Shown: positions 11,957-24,390 of the stretch, one piece after another | Position numbering within the stretch: the first letter of the stretch is position 1 | How the letters are laid out: every line of letters begins with the position of its first letter | Source of the DNA: Apostichopus japonicus | Lineage: Eukaryota > Echinodermata > Holothuroidea > Aspidochirotida > Stichopodidae | Length of the DNA stretch: 64,000 bases | Direction: 5' to 3' | Assembly: GCF_037975245.1 (NCBI RefSeq) | Contig: NC_092568.1 | Location: forward strand, 27,214,501-27,278,500 | The notes under the pieces: generated by a model | Told to the model about the DNA's origin: nothing | What the model saw: the letters and a program-made list of their open reading frames with translations, nothing else | Database searches by the model: none | Program-made: the position numbers and the translations under genes

Positions 11957-14900
11957 TACATCTCCTCCGGCATATGTGCAATATTAGTAATTTCGTTCAA
12001 GAAGATTTGATTAAGAGTGTAAGATGTGCTGCTTTAATTGAGAATAGTGGTTTACTGAGTGAAAGTGTGTTGTCTCACTTATATATAGAAGGGATGCCAT
12101 TATGAACGTACCATGTTATTCCAGATATCTTTGGCTCCCACTGCATGAGCACGGGTACTGTAATGGAAGCAATCCGGTGCAAAATAGGAGGCGTCGACTT
12201 CACCATTCTATGAAACAAACAGATTAATTAACGTTCATGTTAAAGACGTTAACAAACAAAGTAAAACGACTATACTCTTTAGCAATTACTTAATCATTTT
12301 ACCCACTAGAAACTGCACCAATAGTTTAATCATAATAACGTATTATAATCGTGTACTATGATGTTAAATATGCAGAAGATATGTCTTGATAGCATATTAA
12401 AAAAATGGACACTCAAATTTGTGTAACTGTGTTGATTGTGTTTAAAGTTATAGTCTCGAAGGGCGAGCTGCCATAATGAAACTGTGAATAAATTTAATTT
12501 TTTAATTAACTGAAAGAAAAATGGTTAAAAATATGTCACACAAGTGTTATAACTTGTAATAATGGTTTAAATTGCCAAAGAAGTGTCCAACCCTCACACA
12601 TTAAGAAACTCGAATTCCAACAAAGGCTACTGAAAGCAATTTATGTTATACGGTACTTACATCCAAAAATGGTTTATGTGTATCTTCAAGAAACGGCTGG
12701 TAAACGACTGTGAAGTCATCTCTGGTGTCATAGCGTCCACTCATGATAAGCGCTTCAGTTTGTTTCTGCGAAATATACCGTTCACATCGATCATAGCCTT
12801 ATGAGAATCTTTAGTTTTTTTCATTCGACAATTACTTTTTGAAGCATTACAGACCCAGCGAGGCCAGAGTCTCTGTCTTTCCCGTTCGAAACATATATAT
12901 GTTTTCACCTATTCTCAATCCTACCCTCACAATCTCCACCCATACCCAGACCTCCAACATCCCCCTCCCCACCATCATCCATTTCAAACAAGCAGGTCTT
13001 ATCAAACTTGGTATAATAGGACCTTAGTAAAAGAGTCATTGCAAAGACAGAACACAGTGAATCCAATGGTCATTATTTATTTGCCTAAAACCAATTCTAG
13101 ACTCCAACAATGCTACACCTGTGTCGAAGAATATCCCAGACGTATTAACATTGTTATTTTTGTTTTCATTACTTGCAACCTCTCCTATCCAGTATTATTA
13201 AGGTTGAAGTGTACTCACTTGATATGCTCTGGTCAGATCCCATATATATTTATTATCATCACCTTCCAGGAACATCGCACAGGGGCATTCTAGACTATAA
13301 CGGATGGAAAGAACAAGCCATTAAGAAAGAACGTTATAGAAGTTCAGAAAGTTGCCATCCGTTTCGTCACAGAGAAAAGTTGCATATAACTGTGACCAAT
13401 AGATATTAATATTACTCAAGATAATCTGATCTGTTAGAATACAGTGCGCCCTTGTAACTTTATGCTATAACCAACAACGCTCTGTATATGGAAGAGAGCA
13501 CCCATCAAAATCAGTGTGTGAGCTACATTCCCGTCATCCCGGGTATAGTGGTCAAAACTGTCTCGTCTCGACAGTAAACTTGAAACTACTTCAGGCGGAC
13601 AGGGGATATACGGAATAAAAATTGCCATAATAGACTTAAGGTAATTTAAAGACTCCAAAGTGGGGTGGGGGGGGGGTGGCGTAAATGTAGCCAGGACCCG
13701 GCTTGGCTATCGACGCCCCCTTGTAGTAATAACGTTTATGAACATAGGTACCGAACAGATATAACAAGCTTACGCGTGAAAGACGTCACATCTTGGTGTA
13801 CTGTAATAACCGACCTCTGGAATAAGCAAGATTCCAAGAACGTTGACAAATGTTCTGGGTAGATTTTCGTGCATGATGTCCAATGCCTGACGTATATACT
13901 CAACGAACTGTTCAGTCGAGTACTTGTTTATGTTTAAACAATGCTGACACAGGTCATTCGTTCCAATAAACATAGTCACCACCTTCCAGTCGTTTTCGTT
14001 ATCTACTTCCGGGTCTGCTAAGATACGTTCTACTAACTCCCAAGCTTGTCCTGGCATATGTCTGTCAGTGAAAGAGGTTAAAGAATAAGAACGAAATAAG
14101 AAACGTGGTTATTTATGTTAATATAATAGATATTCATGAATATTCATGGTTTTAATATATGCATGCATGGCTTGTGGTAGGAATAGGGGGTGGGGTGGGG
14201 TTATAAAGTACACGTTACATGAGCTATTCCTATAATGGGTTCTTGGACAAACACACGAAGACAAACCTAACCCTACCCTTGTATAAACTCATTGCTTCCA
14301 GTATTGGTAGGTAGCCTCCATGCTATATCACAGTATCAAAATGAGACATTTATTTCCAAGTTTGTGTGTGTTTAAGTTTGTTGAGAATGCCAGGTCAAAA
14401 TGTATTCAAAGCATATGACGCACATACAGAGTTTGTAAGGAACGAACGTTTTTGTGTGATTAAACTTTTGGAGCCAATAACATTCATATCTTTGATCATG
14501 CATGTGTGTATGTATTAGGTGTTTCAAACAAGGTTTAGTCATTATGTGTGTAGGGCCGAGAGCCTCGGGCTGAGGTTTGGTATCTGGTTTTGTGTGTGTG
14601 ATTGGGTTGTGGTGGGATAGTGGTAGCGTTATAGTTCACTCAGTATACTGTAGCTGGTGTACTTCAAGTCGACGATACAAGTTTTATGCATCATTATGCT
14701 TGCAATCTCGACAGACTTAATAATATTTGGTACTATTGTTTAGTAAATAATCAATTAGCAATAACAGTAATTTTTCCAAATATTGGCGCATTCGTATAGA
14801 TCGAAACATTCAAACAATTAAAGAAGGCAGTCCTCTGAGTTGCAGATTTTCATCTACCAAAGTGTTACAGATGTGAAAATATCAATGGAAGAACCTATAT

Positions 14901-17900
14901 AAGAACTCCATTGAATTGAACTTTAAACATCACAGCCATTACAAATGCACGTAATGAACTGACATGTAGAACTGCACCGGATATTGTACTATGCGGAACG
15001 TGCATGCCAATGAAAAAAAAAAAACATGTAAGTAAATATCTTTTCGCGTCAACTCATCCAATCTACGTCAATTTCACGTCAACTTGGTTTCTTTGCAGTA
15101 TATTATTCTCTTAACATTCTCTCCGATTGACAAACGGTTGCATCCTCTTTCTGAATAAAGATAAGAGCTTTTGAGGTCAAAATAAGGTTACTTTATCCTA
15201 CGAAAACCAAAAAAAAATGCCGTTCGTGATCTATGCTATCTTTCTATCTCGCGTGATCATGATGTATATCTCGTCCTTGTATGAATTGTTTTTGAAGTAC
15301 AGAAGTCTGTCTTGTATTTTGACAGTTTTTACATGATAAGTGTGATAATACGATAGGCAAAAGTTATACTTAACCTTTCAAGTTACAGTATAGAAAAGAA
15401 CATAAACTAGGAAGATACAGGCAAAACATTATGCCGAGTGACGAATTGAGTGCGTGGGTGGGTAAACAAGAACAAAGTGGCTATTCTTACAGCTAGACGT
15501 AAGAATAATTTATAAATACGCATGCGCAGTTGCTTTAACCATGGAGCTATCTGCTTATAGCTCCATGCTTTAACGTGGCTATTTTTACGACTAGGAGTAA
15601 CAATAATTTCCGGTTAGGGTTAAGGTTAGGGTTAGGGTTAGTGTTTAGGGTTACCGTTAGGGTTACCCCTACTACATGCGCAGTTGCTTTATTTACTTTA
15701 CTGCGCTTGAATTCGCTGATGTCGTAAGAATAGTTTATATATAATTGTTACAACTAGTTGTAAGAATAGCCACGGCCAAACAAGAAACGAAAAACTATAC
15801 AATTGAGTAAATATCAATTATCGATTAGGATGTTGAGGAAGTGACTTCTATTAAAACGGGAACAAGTATTTGACAGAAAGTGTTCATGACATTATACAGT
15901 CGTGTAGAAATGAAAGAACTGCGCTGGTATAAAGTCGTTATTGCAAGCAAGAATCCGGTGTGCGGAAATGTAAACATGGACGAAAGCAAGAGTATACAGC
16001 TTCTTTGTATATAGTAGTTCAGACACTTCTTAACCGACTTAACTGAGAGTTTTTGTTTTCAAAGGGTTTGTAACATATCAATGCTCCTGTTTGTCTTTAT
16101 TTAAAGGTATAATATTATTTTCACTTTTTTAATTTTATTTACTCGAGTTTGTATCTATAAGTGCTTTTTTTAATGTTGAAGCTTGACCTAATAACGACAC
16201 AATGTTTCTATTTTTTACAATAAATATGTAAAAAGAAACATAATTTAGCGACAGCAAACACATTCACTTCCTAGTTGTACTATGAAATTACACAGTGACA
16301 AGAACGGCAGCCCGTTTGGTCCCCTCATTCATCGGAGATTGATTTCAAAAGAAAGGTACCATTTATTGTCAGCCAACACAAGCATTTAAACTGGTTAAAA
16401 GGCTTTTAAGGGATTTAGGATTCAACTGACTTATGGTGAACAATGAAGACAAGAATTGAAAATGTTCAAGGAGGACACGATGACAATAATGACTTTAAAT
16501 AACTGGAATGCCAGTCAGCCTGCGTTATATTCAACACGTATGAAAATGAATGGGGCCATAACGCTCTTGGCGAAACTTGTTTTACTGGCGGTAATTCATT
16601 CACTCCCGCAATTATAGAAATAGTGCTTACAGCTGACTCTGTTAAGTTGTGTTATTATGATGTTCATATTTACGAAAGAACTTATGGCTATATTAGTAGT
16701 CCAGAATTCGCACAATATGACCACGAACGATGAACCCGCTGAACTTGACCAAATGAGGGATGGAAGATGCATATATTCTGTATCAGATGAAATGCTAATT
16801 TTGGGTACCGGGTATAGCCCAGTTGTTGTTCTCATATGCGTACAATTACGTGACAAAGAACGTTCAATGAATATCATAATACAGGGACAGTTCCACTCTA
16901 TATATGTTAACATTGAAGTTTCATTTGTGGCTAGTTCTTAGGATTTTGATTTGATTTGATTTATTTGATTTTCCACTGGATATATACATGTGGAGGGAAG
17001 TCCTCTAAAAAGCCAATTCAGGCTTAACAAGGTAAAGGACTCCCAGGAAAGAAAGAAAGAAAGGGAAAACAAAAAACAAACAAAAAGCATATATACATAA
17101 ATGAAAATTTAACTAGTGTCTTAATAAAGAATAATTAATAACATACAATATAAACGATGTATCAATACTGAGAAATTACTTCTTTTTTTAGTGCTTTTCT
17201 AAATGTTTCTTTAGATGGTTTAGATTTTATAGTAGCAGTTAGATCATTCCATGTCCTCATAGCACGATTCTTTAAACTTAACGTACCAAATGTTGTATTA
17301 CATAAGTTGTGGTGTGCTTGACCGGCACTTCTAGTGCGGTGACTATGTATGGCGCTGTTAATAGTAAATAAGTCATGAAAGGCTGCAGGAAGTAAGCCAT
17401 TCCAAGCCTTGTAAAAGAATGTGGCTACATTCAGCCTAACAATATCGTTAAATTTTAATAAGTTGAGCAATTTGAAAAGTGAGCTGGTGTGTTCACGATA
17501 TTCAGAATGAGTTATGTGACGAATGACTTTCTTTTGTAGGATTTCAAGAGGGTGAAGATAAACATTATGGGTGCCAGACCAGATTATAGAGCAATATGAA
17601 AAATGGGGGAACACTAATGTTTGGTAAAGCATTCTAAGAATATTCTGAGGAAAATAGTGTTTCAACTTAGAAATGATACCAACATTTTTCGCCACAGTGT
17701 TTGCAATATTTGATATATGTTCACACCAAGTAAGTTTACTATCAATATAAACTCCGAGAAACTTTATGCTATGTACATGCTTGATAGGCTTACCATCCAT
17801 TAAAATGTCTTTTTTCCAAGAAAAAGATTTGCTTTTATTGAACACAATGTAGCTGGTTTTATCAAGATTTGTTTTTGTAATTGCACTTTTTCAATTTTCA

Positions 17901-20277
17901 TACATTAAGCATGAAAAACATTTTAATCCATGAGCCTATGCATGAATAGTGAGTATCTTATCCTTAACGCTACGCAAAATATGAAATTATTACCAAATAA
18001 TTCTAATAATCTTATAACCCTGGATGCAAGTTTATGTTCTTTGGATAGGCTAACAGTTTAACACCTGTCATTTTTTTTTGTATCGTGTGCAAGGTACATT
18101 GCTGTTAACATTATCGAGTGAAGACCGACTAGTGCTTTATGTCTATAATGAATGCATTCCGTATTGACTGATCCTCTTTAAATTAAACTCTGCTCAATAT
18201 ATCCATAGTGCAGAAATCTTCGGAAAGGTTTTAGAAAACCAAACTCATAAGTAGCCTATTCTGTGAAAGAGTGACTGGTATGTCTGCTATCGTGTGTTAA
18301 CAAGACTGAAATTACCCTCGTGGTATTTAGACGATCAAAATAAATTCAGTAAGTAAATGCTCTTGTGTGAAATTGACTTAATCCCTGCGGACGTGGTCAA
18401 TGGCTAATCTTTAGACTTGAGATATACAATGGTTACTATCTGACACTGACAAAACGACCTCAAGCCCAAACCATTGAAGGGGGATATTTATATACCCTAT
18501 AAATAAGATGTAAGTTCCCCATAGGTTGCCGAGTCTTCTCGATGGATTACGTCATAGTTCATGCTTTTGCCAAAGTTCTTTGTAACAAAACCTGTTGTTG
18601 GCCATTACCAGTATGTAAACAGTAGGAGAACAGTCAATGTTTAGAACACGTTAATTAGAATAACTAATATTAACTGACAATGGTCACATATGGACGGCGA
18701 TGGAGGTCAAAGGTTAAACTAGACCAAATTTGTGCGTCAGAAACTTTCAAACCCTAAGCCTGATGAGTCTCAAAATAATATTGGTGAGATTATGCCTGAG
18801 CATGGGCTGTTGGATCTTATTGATCGATGACGTCACGGAGCCAAAAAGTCAGAGGTCAGTTGATATATGTGAACATTTAGTAATTATCAGTTAAGAAGGT
18901 GATAAATTGGGTTGAAAGTGTACTGTACATATAGAAAAGAATGCCCTTCAAAGCTTCAAGTTAAACGTAAAATGTCAAAGATGAAGCATGTTCACAAAAA
19001 TGAAATAATGGGCTCTGAAAATGTTGCTGACGAGGGATAATTGACAATAGTGAAACTATAGCAAGATATCACAGGGATGCTGTAATGTAGAGTGTATGGG
19101 GCTTTAACGATTTACAGCACTTCGGGTTTCTCAAATTGATGGTTGTAGCTCAACGGATCGATAAAAGGACACCGTGAATCTGATTGTTCTGAGTCCAGTG
19201 ATATATTCAGCGAAATTATATTGCAATACTACGTATGTATGTATTTGGCTTATCAAAGCTGCAAGCTGACCGAAGTCAGTCTCTTAGATTCATGTTTAAC
19301 GTCCATGATTATGAATTGTCAACAACTCTGTAACTGGACGACATAGCCTACATTAATCTTAGAGTGACTCGAAATCGGGACCTTATGATTGAAAGGCACC
19401 GCACTGAGGTCGTACTGAGGTACGTATTGAGGTACGTACTGAGGTCAAGACATCTGATCCGTACGTGTCCGAATAATATTTGTTCGAGGGTAATCCTGTA
19501 TTCAAAACAACATATTCTGATTTGAATTTTTCATTCGCTAGATATCTGCGAATGGGTTAATATTTTACCCCCCACCCACCCCCCCCCCCAAAAAAAGTTA
19601 TAGAGTTCGATTAGGTTGTGTTTATAATGGAAAGAAATCCTTTAAAATTCTTACTCTGCTCTAGCGCCACTCACAGCCACGTTAAATCGTGCAGCAGGAC
19701 TGTTTGGACCGCCAATTCCACGAGAATAGCCTTTCAATTCAGGGTTGTAAAACTTGATTAGATCTAAGCAGAGAGAAAATGAAAAGCATTTTTCTTCGTG
19801 TTACAAACTTCTAAAACAATTTCCTGCAACATTTAGGATTTTTTGTCATTCCCGTATTATTCCCGTGATGTATATACGTGTAGTATTTGTATACTACATA
19901 TTCTTGCTGAGCACAATAGCCTGAGCGTGTATGTGTAATATGCAACTCAAACATCGTCCTTGGGTTGGTCTATGTTTAGTCGAGATACAGTTATAAAGAA
20001 GAAAGAAACCCAAGCACCGCTACCGTATATGATTACCTGATTAAGGAGGACTTACTTGCTAAAGTTAAAACGGTATTGATATCTTCGTCTCCACCAACAC
20101 TGCAAACAAAACGAAATAAGAAAAAAAATAGAAAGAATACTAATATGGTTTAGGTGCAAATTGCACGAATTATCTGATAAACTACTGTGCAATGTACAAA
20201 CTTAGTTGAAAAAAATATATAACGCAGGCAAAAAATATAAAACACATGAAACATCGCTGGGGGGTCTCTGTTATAGG

Positions 20278-20340
<63 letters not shown>

Positions 20341-23300
20341 TCACATTTAATAAGAACCAATACTAAGAACCAATGAACGTACCTCCATGATAGTCCTCTG
20401 TATTCTCTCGCGAGGTTTGCGACTGTACAAGATTCAATCCCGAAAGCTGCCTACAGAGAGACATATAGGTAGAATTACAACCACATAGAGACGATAAGTA
20501 CAATGGGCTTCCGGTGAAAAATTAAGCTTCAGTGGTTGAGATGATTAAATATAACAAAGAATTAACCTGATGTGACTATATATAAACGATAATAATAAAT
20601 TATGTACATATGGTCATAAGCTATGATCGTTATTATTTAGATTGAATCATTCAATCAAATTATTATCGACTGAAATATCAATAATATGACCTCCCACGTG
20701 ATACAGCTTTGAATTCTACGGAAATAAAAACCCGGTTTGAAAATTAATCTGTTTGCTTGAAAGTTTAAAAAGTTAATTTCGTTGTTTACATTGATATGCA
20801 CAGTTGTGCAGATTAACCAAACTAACTTCATGCCTTCTGTTACTATGGTAAAATGCGTTGTGTGCGCGTGTGTCTGTGTTTTCAACTATAGGATATATAT
20901 TCTACTTCTTGTTTTTCATTTCAGTCTTACCGTTAGAGAATCTCCCAATGCTCCAATGACAGAAATATCGGCCGGGGTAAGTTCATGCACTGTGTTAATA
21001 AACAAGGAGATCAAGTGGAAGTAAGCCTCATACGATATCATGAGTTTTATTCAATACGGTAAATGAGTAAATGTGAGCACCCCCCCCCCAACTCCTCCCC
21101 CTGCCGCCGATGACTTTCGTTCTCTTCTCTTAGTTGATATACTATTGATCATGTGTATTAGCTTTTTAGAGAACAAGATGGTGAAGGCAAAATATGTTGA
21201 AATATCATACATTCCTTTCATGTTACTGTAGTTTAACCTGCCGGTCATCAATGTTTAGGTGCATGCATGACCCAGGATTATCCTTGAGGACTGTATCACA
21301 ACCTACCAGATCTCTATCTGTCAGAATGGATTCCTAGAATGCATTAAAAGTAGTTTGGACTAAAGCCTGATGTGAAAAAATAGCTTTCCGATGTCTGAAA
21401 ATAATCCCGCGACCCACCGAAAATGTTTGCCACCCTCGTTTGGGTCACGCGCCGATACTTTACGGACCTTAAGTCTATCTTTCTATTTCGTTTTACCTGA
21501 GGTTGGCACTATTGGTGACGCCATTGGAGGGCAGGTGAACGGAAACTCACTCACCTAGACGGAATAAAAGACATTTAAAAGAAATAGTTTAATTGCTTCC
21601 AAACAATCTTAGAATGAATAAACTTAAAAAAATCAAAGGACATTAAGCAAAGGTGTCGGCCGCCATTTATGTTGCGGAGAAAAAACGATTATCACATCCG
21701 TTTCATGTATTGAAAAAGTAAAAGTAAAATAAACAAAATATCCTGTATATTGTATATACATTGTATATATATTGTATATTTTTGTATATAAATATTTATA
21801 TAATATTTACATTAAATTTATATAATATTTATATAACATATATAAAACATTAAGATTGCATCGTTTGTATCGTTATTAAGCAAGACAATACAAAGACAAT
21901 ACTTTATTACTATATACCGATAATTAAGCAAGACAATACAAAAGACAATACAAATTAAGCAAGACATTACAAAGTAACTGAACAAAAAGTGTTAAAACAC
22001 CCAAAAATGATTATTATTATTACTATATACAGATAATTAAGCGAGACAATACAAAGGCAATAAACATTAAGCAAGACAATTCAAAGAAACTGAACAAAAA
22101 GTGTTAAATCCAAAAATGATTCCGCCCGGGATCGAACCGAGGACCTTTCGCGTGTAAAGCGAACGTGATAACCGCTACACCACGGAATCACTTCACATGT
22201 TTAAGACAAATTTTATTCGACTTTTAATTATATATAATGTGATTGATTACTAATTTTAAAAAGACAAGAAAAGCCATTCAATATGTGTCCTAAATTGCCA
22301 ATGTTTAACAATATTACAAAGTACAACTGATGTTGGGGAGGGGAGGGGGTATGTATGTTGGGGGGAGGGGCTTTGTACAAATGTACCCTGAATGGGTCTG
22401 ATTTAGCGTTAGACCAGCCTTGGTGTTTTAACATATTTAAATAGCTATATATTTACATAGCTCTATCATTTTCCATATTTCGGTTTGAAATAAATTATTA
22501 AGAAGGAACTTATTATACTTTTACGGTTGAAATATAATTCAGCTTGTTTTATAGATCTACTTTCTCGATCCTATAAACAGGTAAATACACATAATAGACT
22601 AGGTTTACGTACATAGTTGATACGACAGAGCAATGGATTCTCGTCTTCAGCTACGTCATGGATGTCATCGTCAAATTTAGGAGTCATGCTGTTAACAACA
22701 TCCAGGAAATGAAGCCATTCATCTGAAGGAAAGGGAGTGTAGTGGGAGCAAAAATCGACTGAACAGTTGCTGATATGTAAATATATTTTGTCTCGTATAG
22801 TATGGCGAAATAATTATGCAGTAACTGTAACTAGTAATTTCAAGTTTCGTGAAACTAGATAGGACCGCTAAGACAGCGCCCTCAACTACTTTTTGTACGC
22901 AATAGGACAGCCCTGGTGTTCTCTCGTATATTACTACTGCAAACTCAAGGCTTCGAATTTAATTTGTGGTTTTCTTTCACAGGGATGCATATTAAAAACC
23001 CAACTTTGCTTTTCCTAGTTCATTCGTTAAAGAATTCTGACAACTTTACCAAACATTCATCTACCTGAATGTCATATGCTTTGTGCTTTAATATCCGTCA
23101 TCTGTGTGAAATTTAATATCCACTGAATCTTTTGAAAGCAAAACGAAAAGTGAATTTGTAGTAATGTTGTATATTTATAAGAATCAACTGCAAATTAAAC
23201 TGAAATTGTCTTTCCCATCCATAACAAGACCAAACTTTCGGTTATAACCCCGATCGATAACCAAGTGGAGGGAAGGGGGTTGATAAATTCAATTGAAAGG

Positions 23301-24193
23301 TACTAGCATAAATACAACATAGATTGGCTCACTTGAAACCGGAACTAATCTAGAAGGAACTCAATATGTGTCAAGGAGATTAAAACGTTTTTAACACATG
23401 TGAGGAAATTTGATATGTTAAAATTTTTAACCACCAAATCTCCAGCACTACTGTCAATCCAGGATGCATGTGTATACCACTTTCCATGCTGGAGGAAAGA
23501 CTCTTTAAACATCTGATACTCTTAACATTCAAAGCCTCATTAGACCGGTTTCTCAGATGCAACATTGAACTCAATAGGAAACATACTACTTTCATTCTCC
23601 CTTTAATAACATGTTTACAATATATTACAATGTTGTCAAGGACAAATGGTGTTGAAGGTCATTCAGGAGTGTTCTGTTGTGTAAATGAAGTAAATCGAAC
23701 ATGGCTATTTTGACTGTTTTGAGTGCTTAGAATTTATAAAACGATGAATTCATATTTATAGTTAGGCCTGTACTGAAGAGCCGACGTAATGGTCAACTTA
23801 ACCTTAAAGGAGCGTTCTGGAGATTAAGCAATTTGTTTTAAAGCTGAATAACTGAAACACATGAAAAGAAGTAGATACATTAGAATACAGTTTTCTCCCG
23901 TTTTCAGTTTTTCTCTCGTTTTTGGATTCTGATGAATCGAACCCAAACATTCCGCCTATAGTCATCCCTTAAGATTATTGGAACAAGAAAGTGTTTCGAC
24001 TTTTTCATTTATCGCATATGTCAGACTACTTTTAAGTATCTGCATTAAGAAAATTATCTGCTATATTTTTGTTATTATATAAAATAAAAAAATCATTAAA
24101 TTACTTACCTTGACTTTGATAGTTTGCAGGAAAATCAGTTCTGGTCACTGAAAGTCCCACAACTGAGCATAGGATTAAAATTGAAAGCTTCAT
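10661..24193 (-). CDS. PLB1: Gene B: phospholipase B1-like GDSL/SGNH hydrolase, complete, 13 exons
   Basis: Coding exons in transcript order: 24193-24109, 22722-22613, 21554-21497, 20989-20931, 20450-20383, 20099-20056, 19763-19655, 14061-13774, 13294-13219, 12765-12661, 12207-12112, 11442-11377, 10789-10661; 1293 nt, 430 residues. It starts with a signal peptide ([15 protein letters not shown]). Catalytic blocks: GDSLT 100-104 (Ser102), SGARA block II, IGTNDLC (Asn213), APDCFHYS (Asp346, His349). The terminal exon begins [11 protein letters not shown] and ends in a 16-residue hydrophobic run ([15 protein letters not shown]) directly before TAA, which looks more like a GPI-anchor signal than a transmembrane helix with a cytoplasmic tail. 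In this family such enzymes release fatty acids from both positions of phospholipids, often at gut surfaces. Its closest relative is gene C, with which it shares near-identical exons and a similar promoter. Block III has Thr (GTND) in the variable position. Confidence 0.92.
11843..11953. repeat. AT dinucleotide microsatellite
   Basis: About 110 bp of (AT)n with a few interruptions, in intron 11 of gene B. It yields Tyr-Ile repeat frames on both strands that are not genes. Confidence 0.95.
15477..15773. mobile_element. Inverted-repeat (MITE-like) element carrying TTAGGG-type repeats
   Basis: The left end reads GTGGCTATTCTTACAGCTAG and the right end is its near reverse complement, ending GTAAGAATAGCCAC. 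Inside, the terminal motif recurs at about 15573, CATGCGCAGTTGCTTTA occurs twice, and an 11-bp perfect hairpin lies at 15540-15567 (stem CATGGAGCTAT). Six or so TTAGGG-like units occupy 15611-15665. No open frame, so non-autonomous. A flanking AAACAAGAA on both sides may be a target duplication, but it is offset from the ends. Confidence 0.65.
15611..15665. repeat. Interstitial telomere-like (TTAGGG)n tract
   Basis: A short imperfect array of GGTTAGGGTTAAGGTTAGGG type units, lying in the centre of the inverted-repeat element at 15477-15773. TTAGGG is the usual animal telomere repeat. Its position within a transposon-like unit argues that it moves with that element and is not a relic of chromosome fusion. 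Confidence 0.8.
16935..17890 (-). mobile_element. 5'-truncated non-LTR retrotransposon (LINE), reverse transcriptase C-terminus
   Basis: An open frame at 17845-17162 (227 residues, possibly entered from about 17880) matches the C-terminal part of non-LTR reverse transcriptases of the CR1/Jockey type: the signature [16 protein letters not shown], then [17 protein letters not shown] and [13 protein letters not shown]. The frame has a stop about 10 codons upstream, so the rest of the element is missing, typical of 5' truncation at insertion. A 3' untranslated region follows, ending in an (AAATC)n-like tail at 16937-16965. The intact frame suggests a fairly recent copy. It sits in intron 7 of gene B in the same orientation. 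Confidence 0.85.
20279..20338. repeat. AT dinucleotide microsatellite
   Basis: About 58 bp of uninterrupted (AT)n in intron 5 of gene B, 45 bp from the donor of exon 5. Gene C has an AT tract at the equivalent place (31346-31405), so the microsatellite predates the B/C duplication or arose twice. Confidence 0.95.
21870..22117. repeat. Duplicated unit downstream of the tRNA gene
   Basis: Two related blocks (about 21876-22010 and 22016-22117) share phrases such as AATTAAGCAAGACAATACAA and CTGAACAAAAAGTGTTAAA. The block at 22016-22117 abuts the tRNA 3' end; the other ends at the same AAAAATGATT phrase but is followed by (ATT)n instead of a tRNA. This looks like a duplicated tRNA 3' flank. Confidence 0.65.
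22118..22189 (-). tRNA. tRNA-Val (anticodon UAC)
   Basis: A complete cloverleaf on the minus strand: acceptor stem GATTCCG paired to CGGAATC, D arm with GTGTAGCGGTTATCAC, anticodon stem TTCGC/GCGAA enclosing loop TTTACAC (anticodon TAC), and T arm CTCGG-TTCGATC-CCGGG. There is no intron. A T-run (ATTTTTGG) directly follows the 3' end and would serve as the RNA polymerase III terminator. It matches the usual animal tRNA-Val(UAC) pattern. The gene lies in intron 2 of gene B on the same strand. Confidence 0.95.
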
Positions 24194-24261
24194 GTTCCTT
24201 ATAAATAATTCTTTATCGCCGATATAGTTAGCCCGATATGAACTAAAACTAAACCTTTGTT

Positions 24262-24390
24262 CTATATAGTATTACACCTGTGTGACAAGTCGGTTATTTT
24301 ATTGAACAAAGTCGATCCCCCAAGTAGACTTTGGCCATCACTGACATTATACCATAATGGCAGATAACACTCTACATGTTGATTTAGTTG
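24262..24390 (-). promoter_or_regulatory. Putative gene B promoter, partly conserved in gene C
   Basis: A CTATATAG TATA-like box lies at 24269-24262, about 70 nt upstream of the start codon. Upstream, 24277-24390 shares ordered phrases with 34641-34750 in front of gene C: GTGACAAGT, GTTATTTTATT, CAAAGT.GATC, AGACTTTGG.CAT and ACATGTTGATTTA. Conservation outside coding sequence suggests a shared promoter or a recent duplication. The CAAAGTC/GACTTTG pair resembles nuclear-receptor (HNF4-like) half sites; this is inference only. Confidence 0.45.

Larger units (their letters stand above)
14062..19654. other. Intron 7 of gene B, 5.6 kb, repeat-rich
   Basis: The longest intron of the array. It contains an inverted-repeat element with telomere-like repeats (15477-15773), a 5'-truncated LINE on the minus strand (about 16935-17890), and a short tandem motif GTACTGAGGTAC at 19401-19446. 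No host exon with family similarity is seen inside it. Confidence 0.7.

Noticed and set aside
11781-12105. Tyr-Ile repeat frames on both strands
   Set aside because: Translation of an AT microsatellite; the real coding sequence nearby is exon 11 of gene B on the minus strand (12112-12207).
13261-13294. Apparent frameshift in exon 9 of gene B
   Set aside because: It arises only if the acceptor TCTAG|AATGCC is used; the acceptor five bases upstream (TTATAG|TCTAGAATGC) restores the frame and the 76-nt exon length of A, C and E.
13039-13409. Two overlapping plus-strand frames of 78-84 residues
   Set aside because: Antisense to exon 9 of gene B; no similarity or codon pattern of their own.
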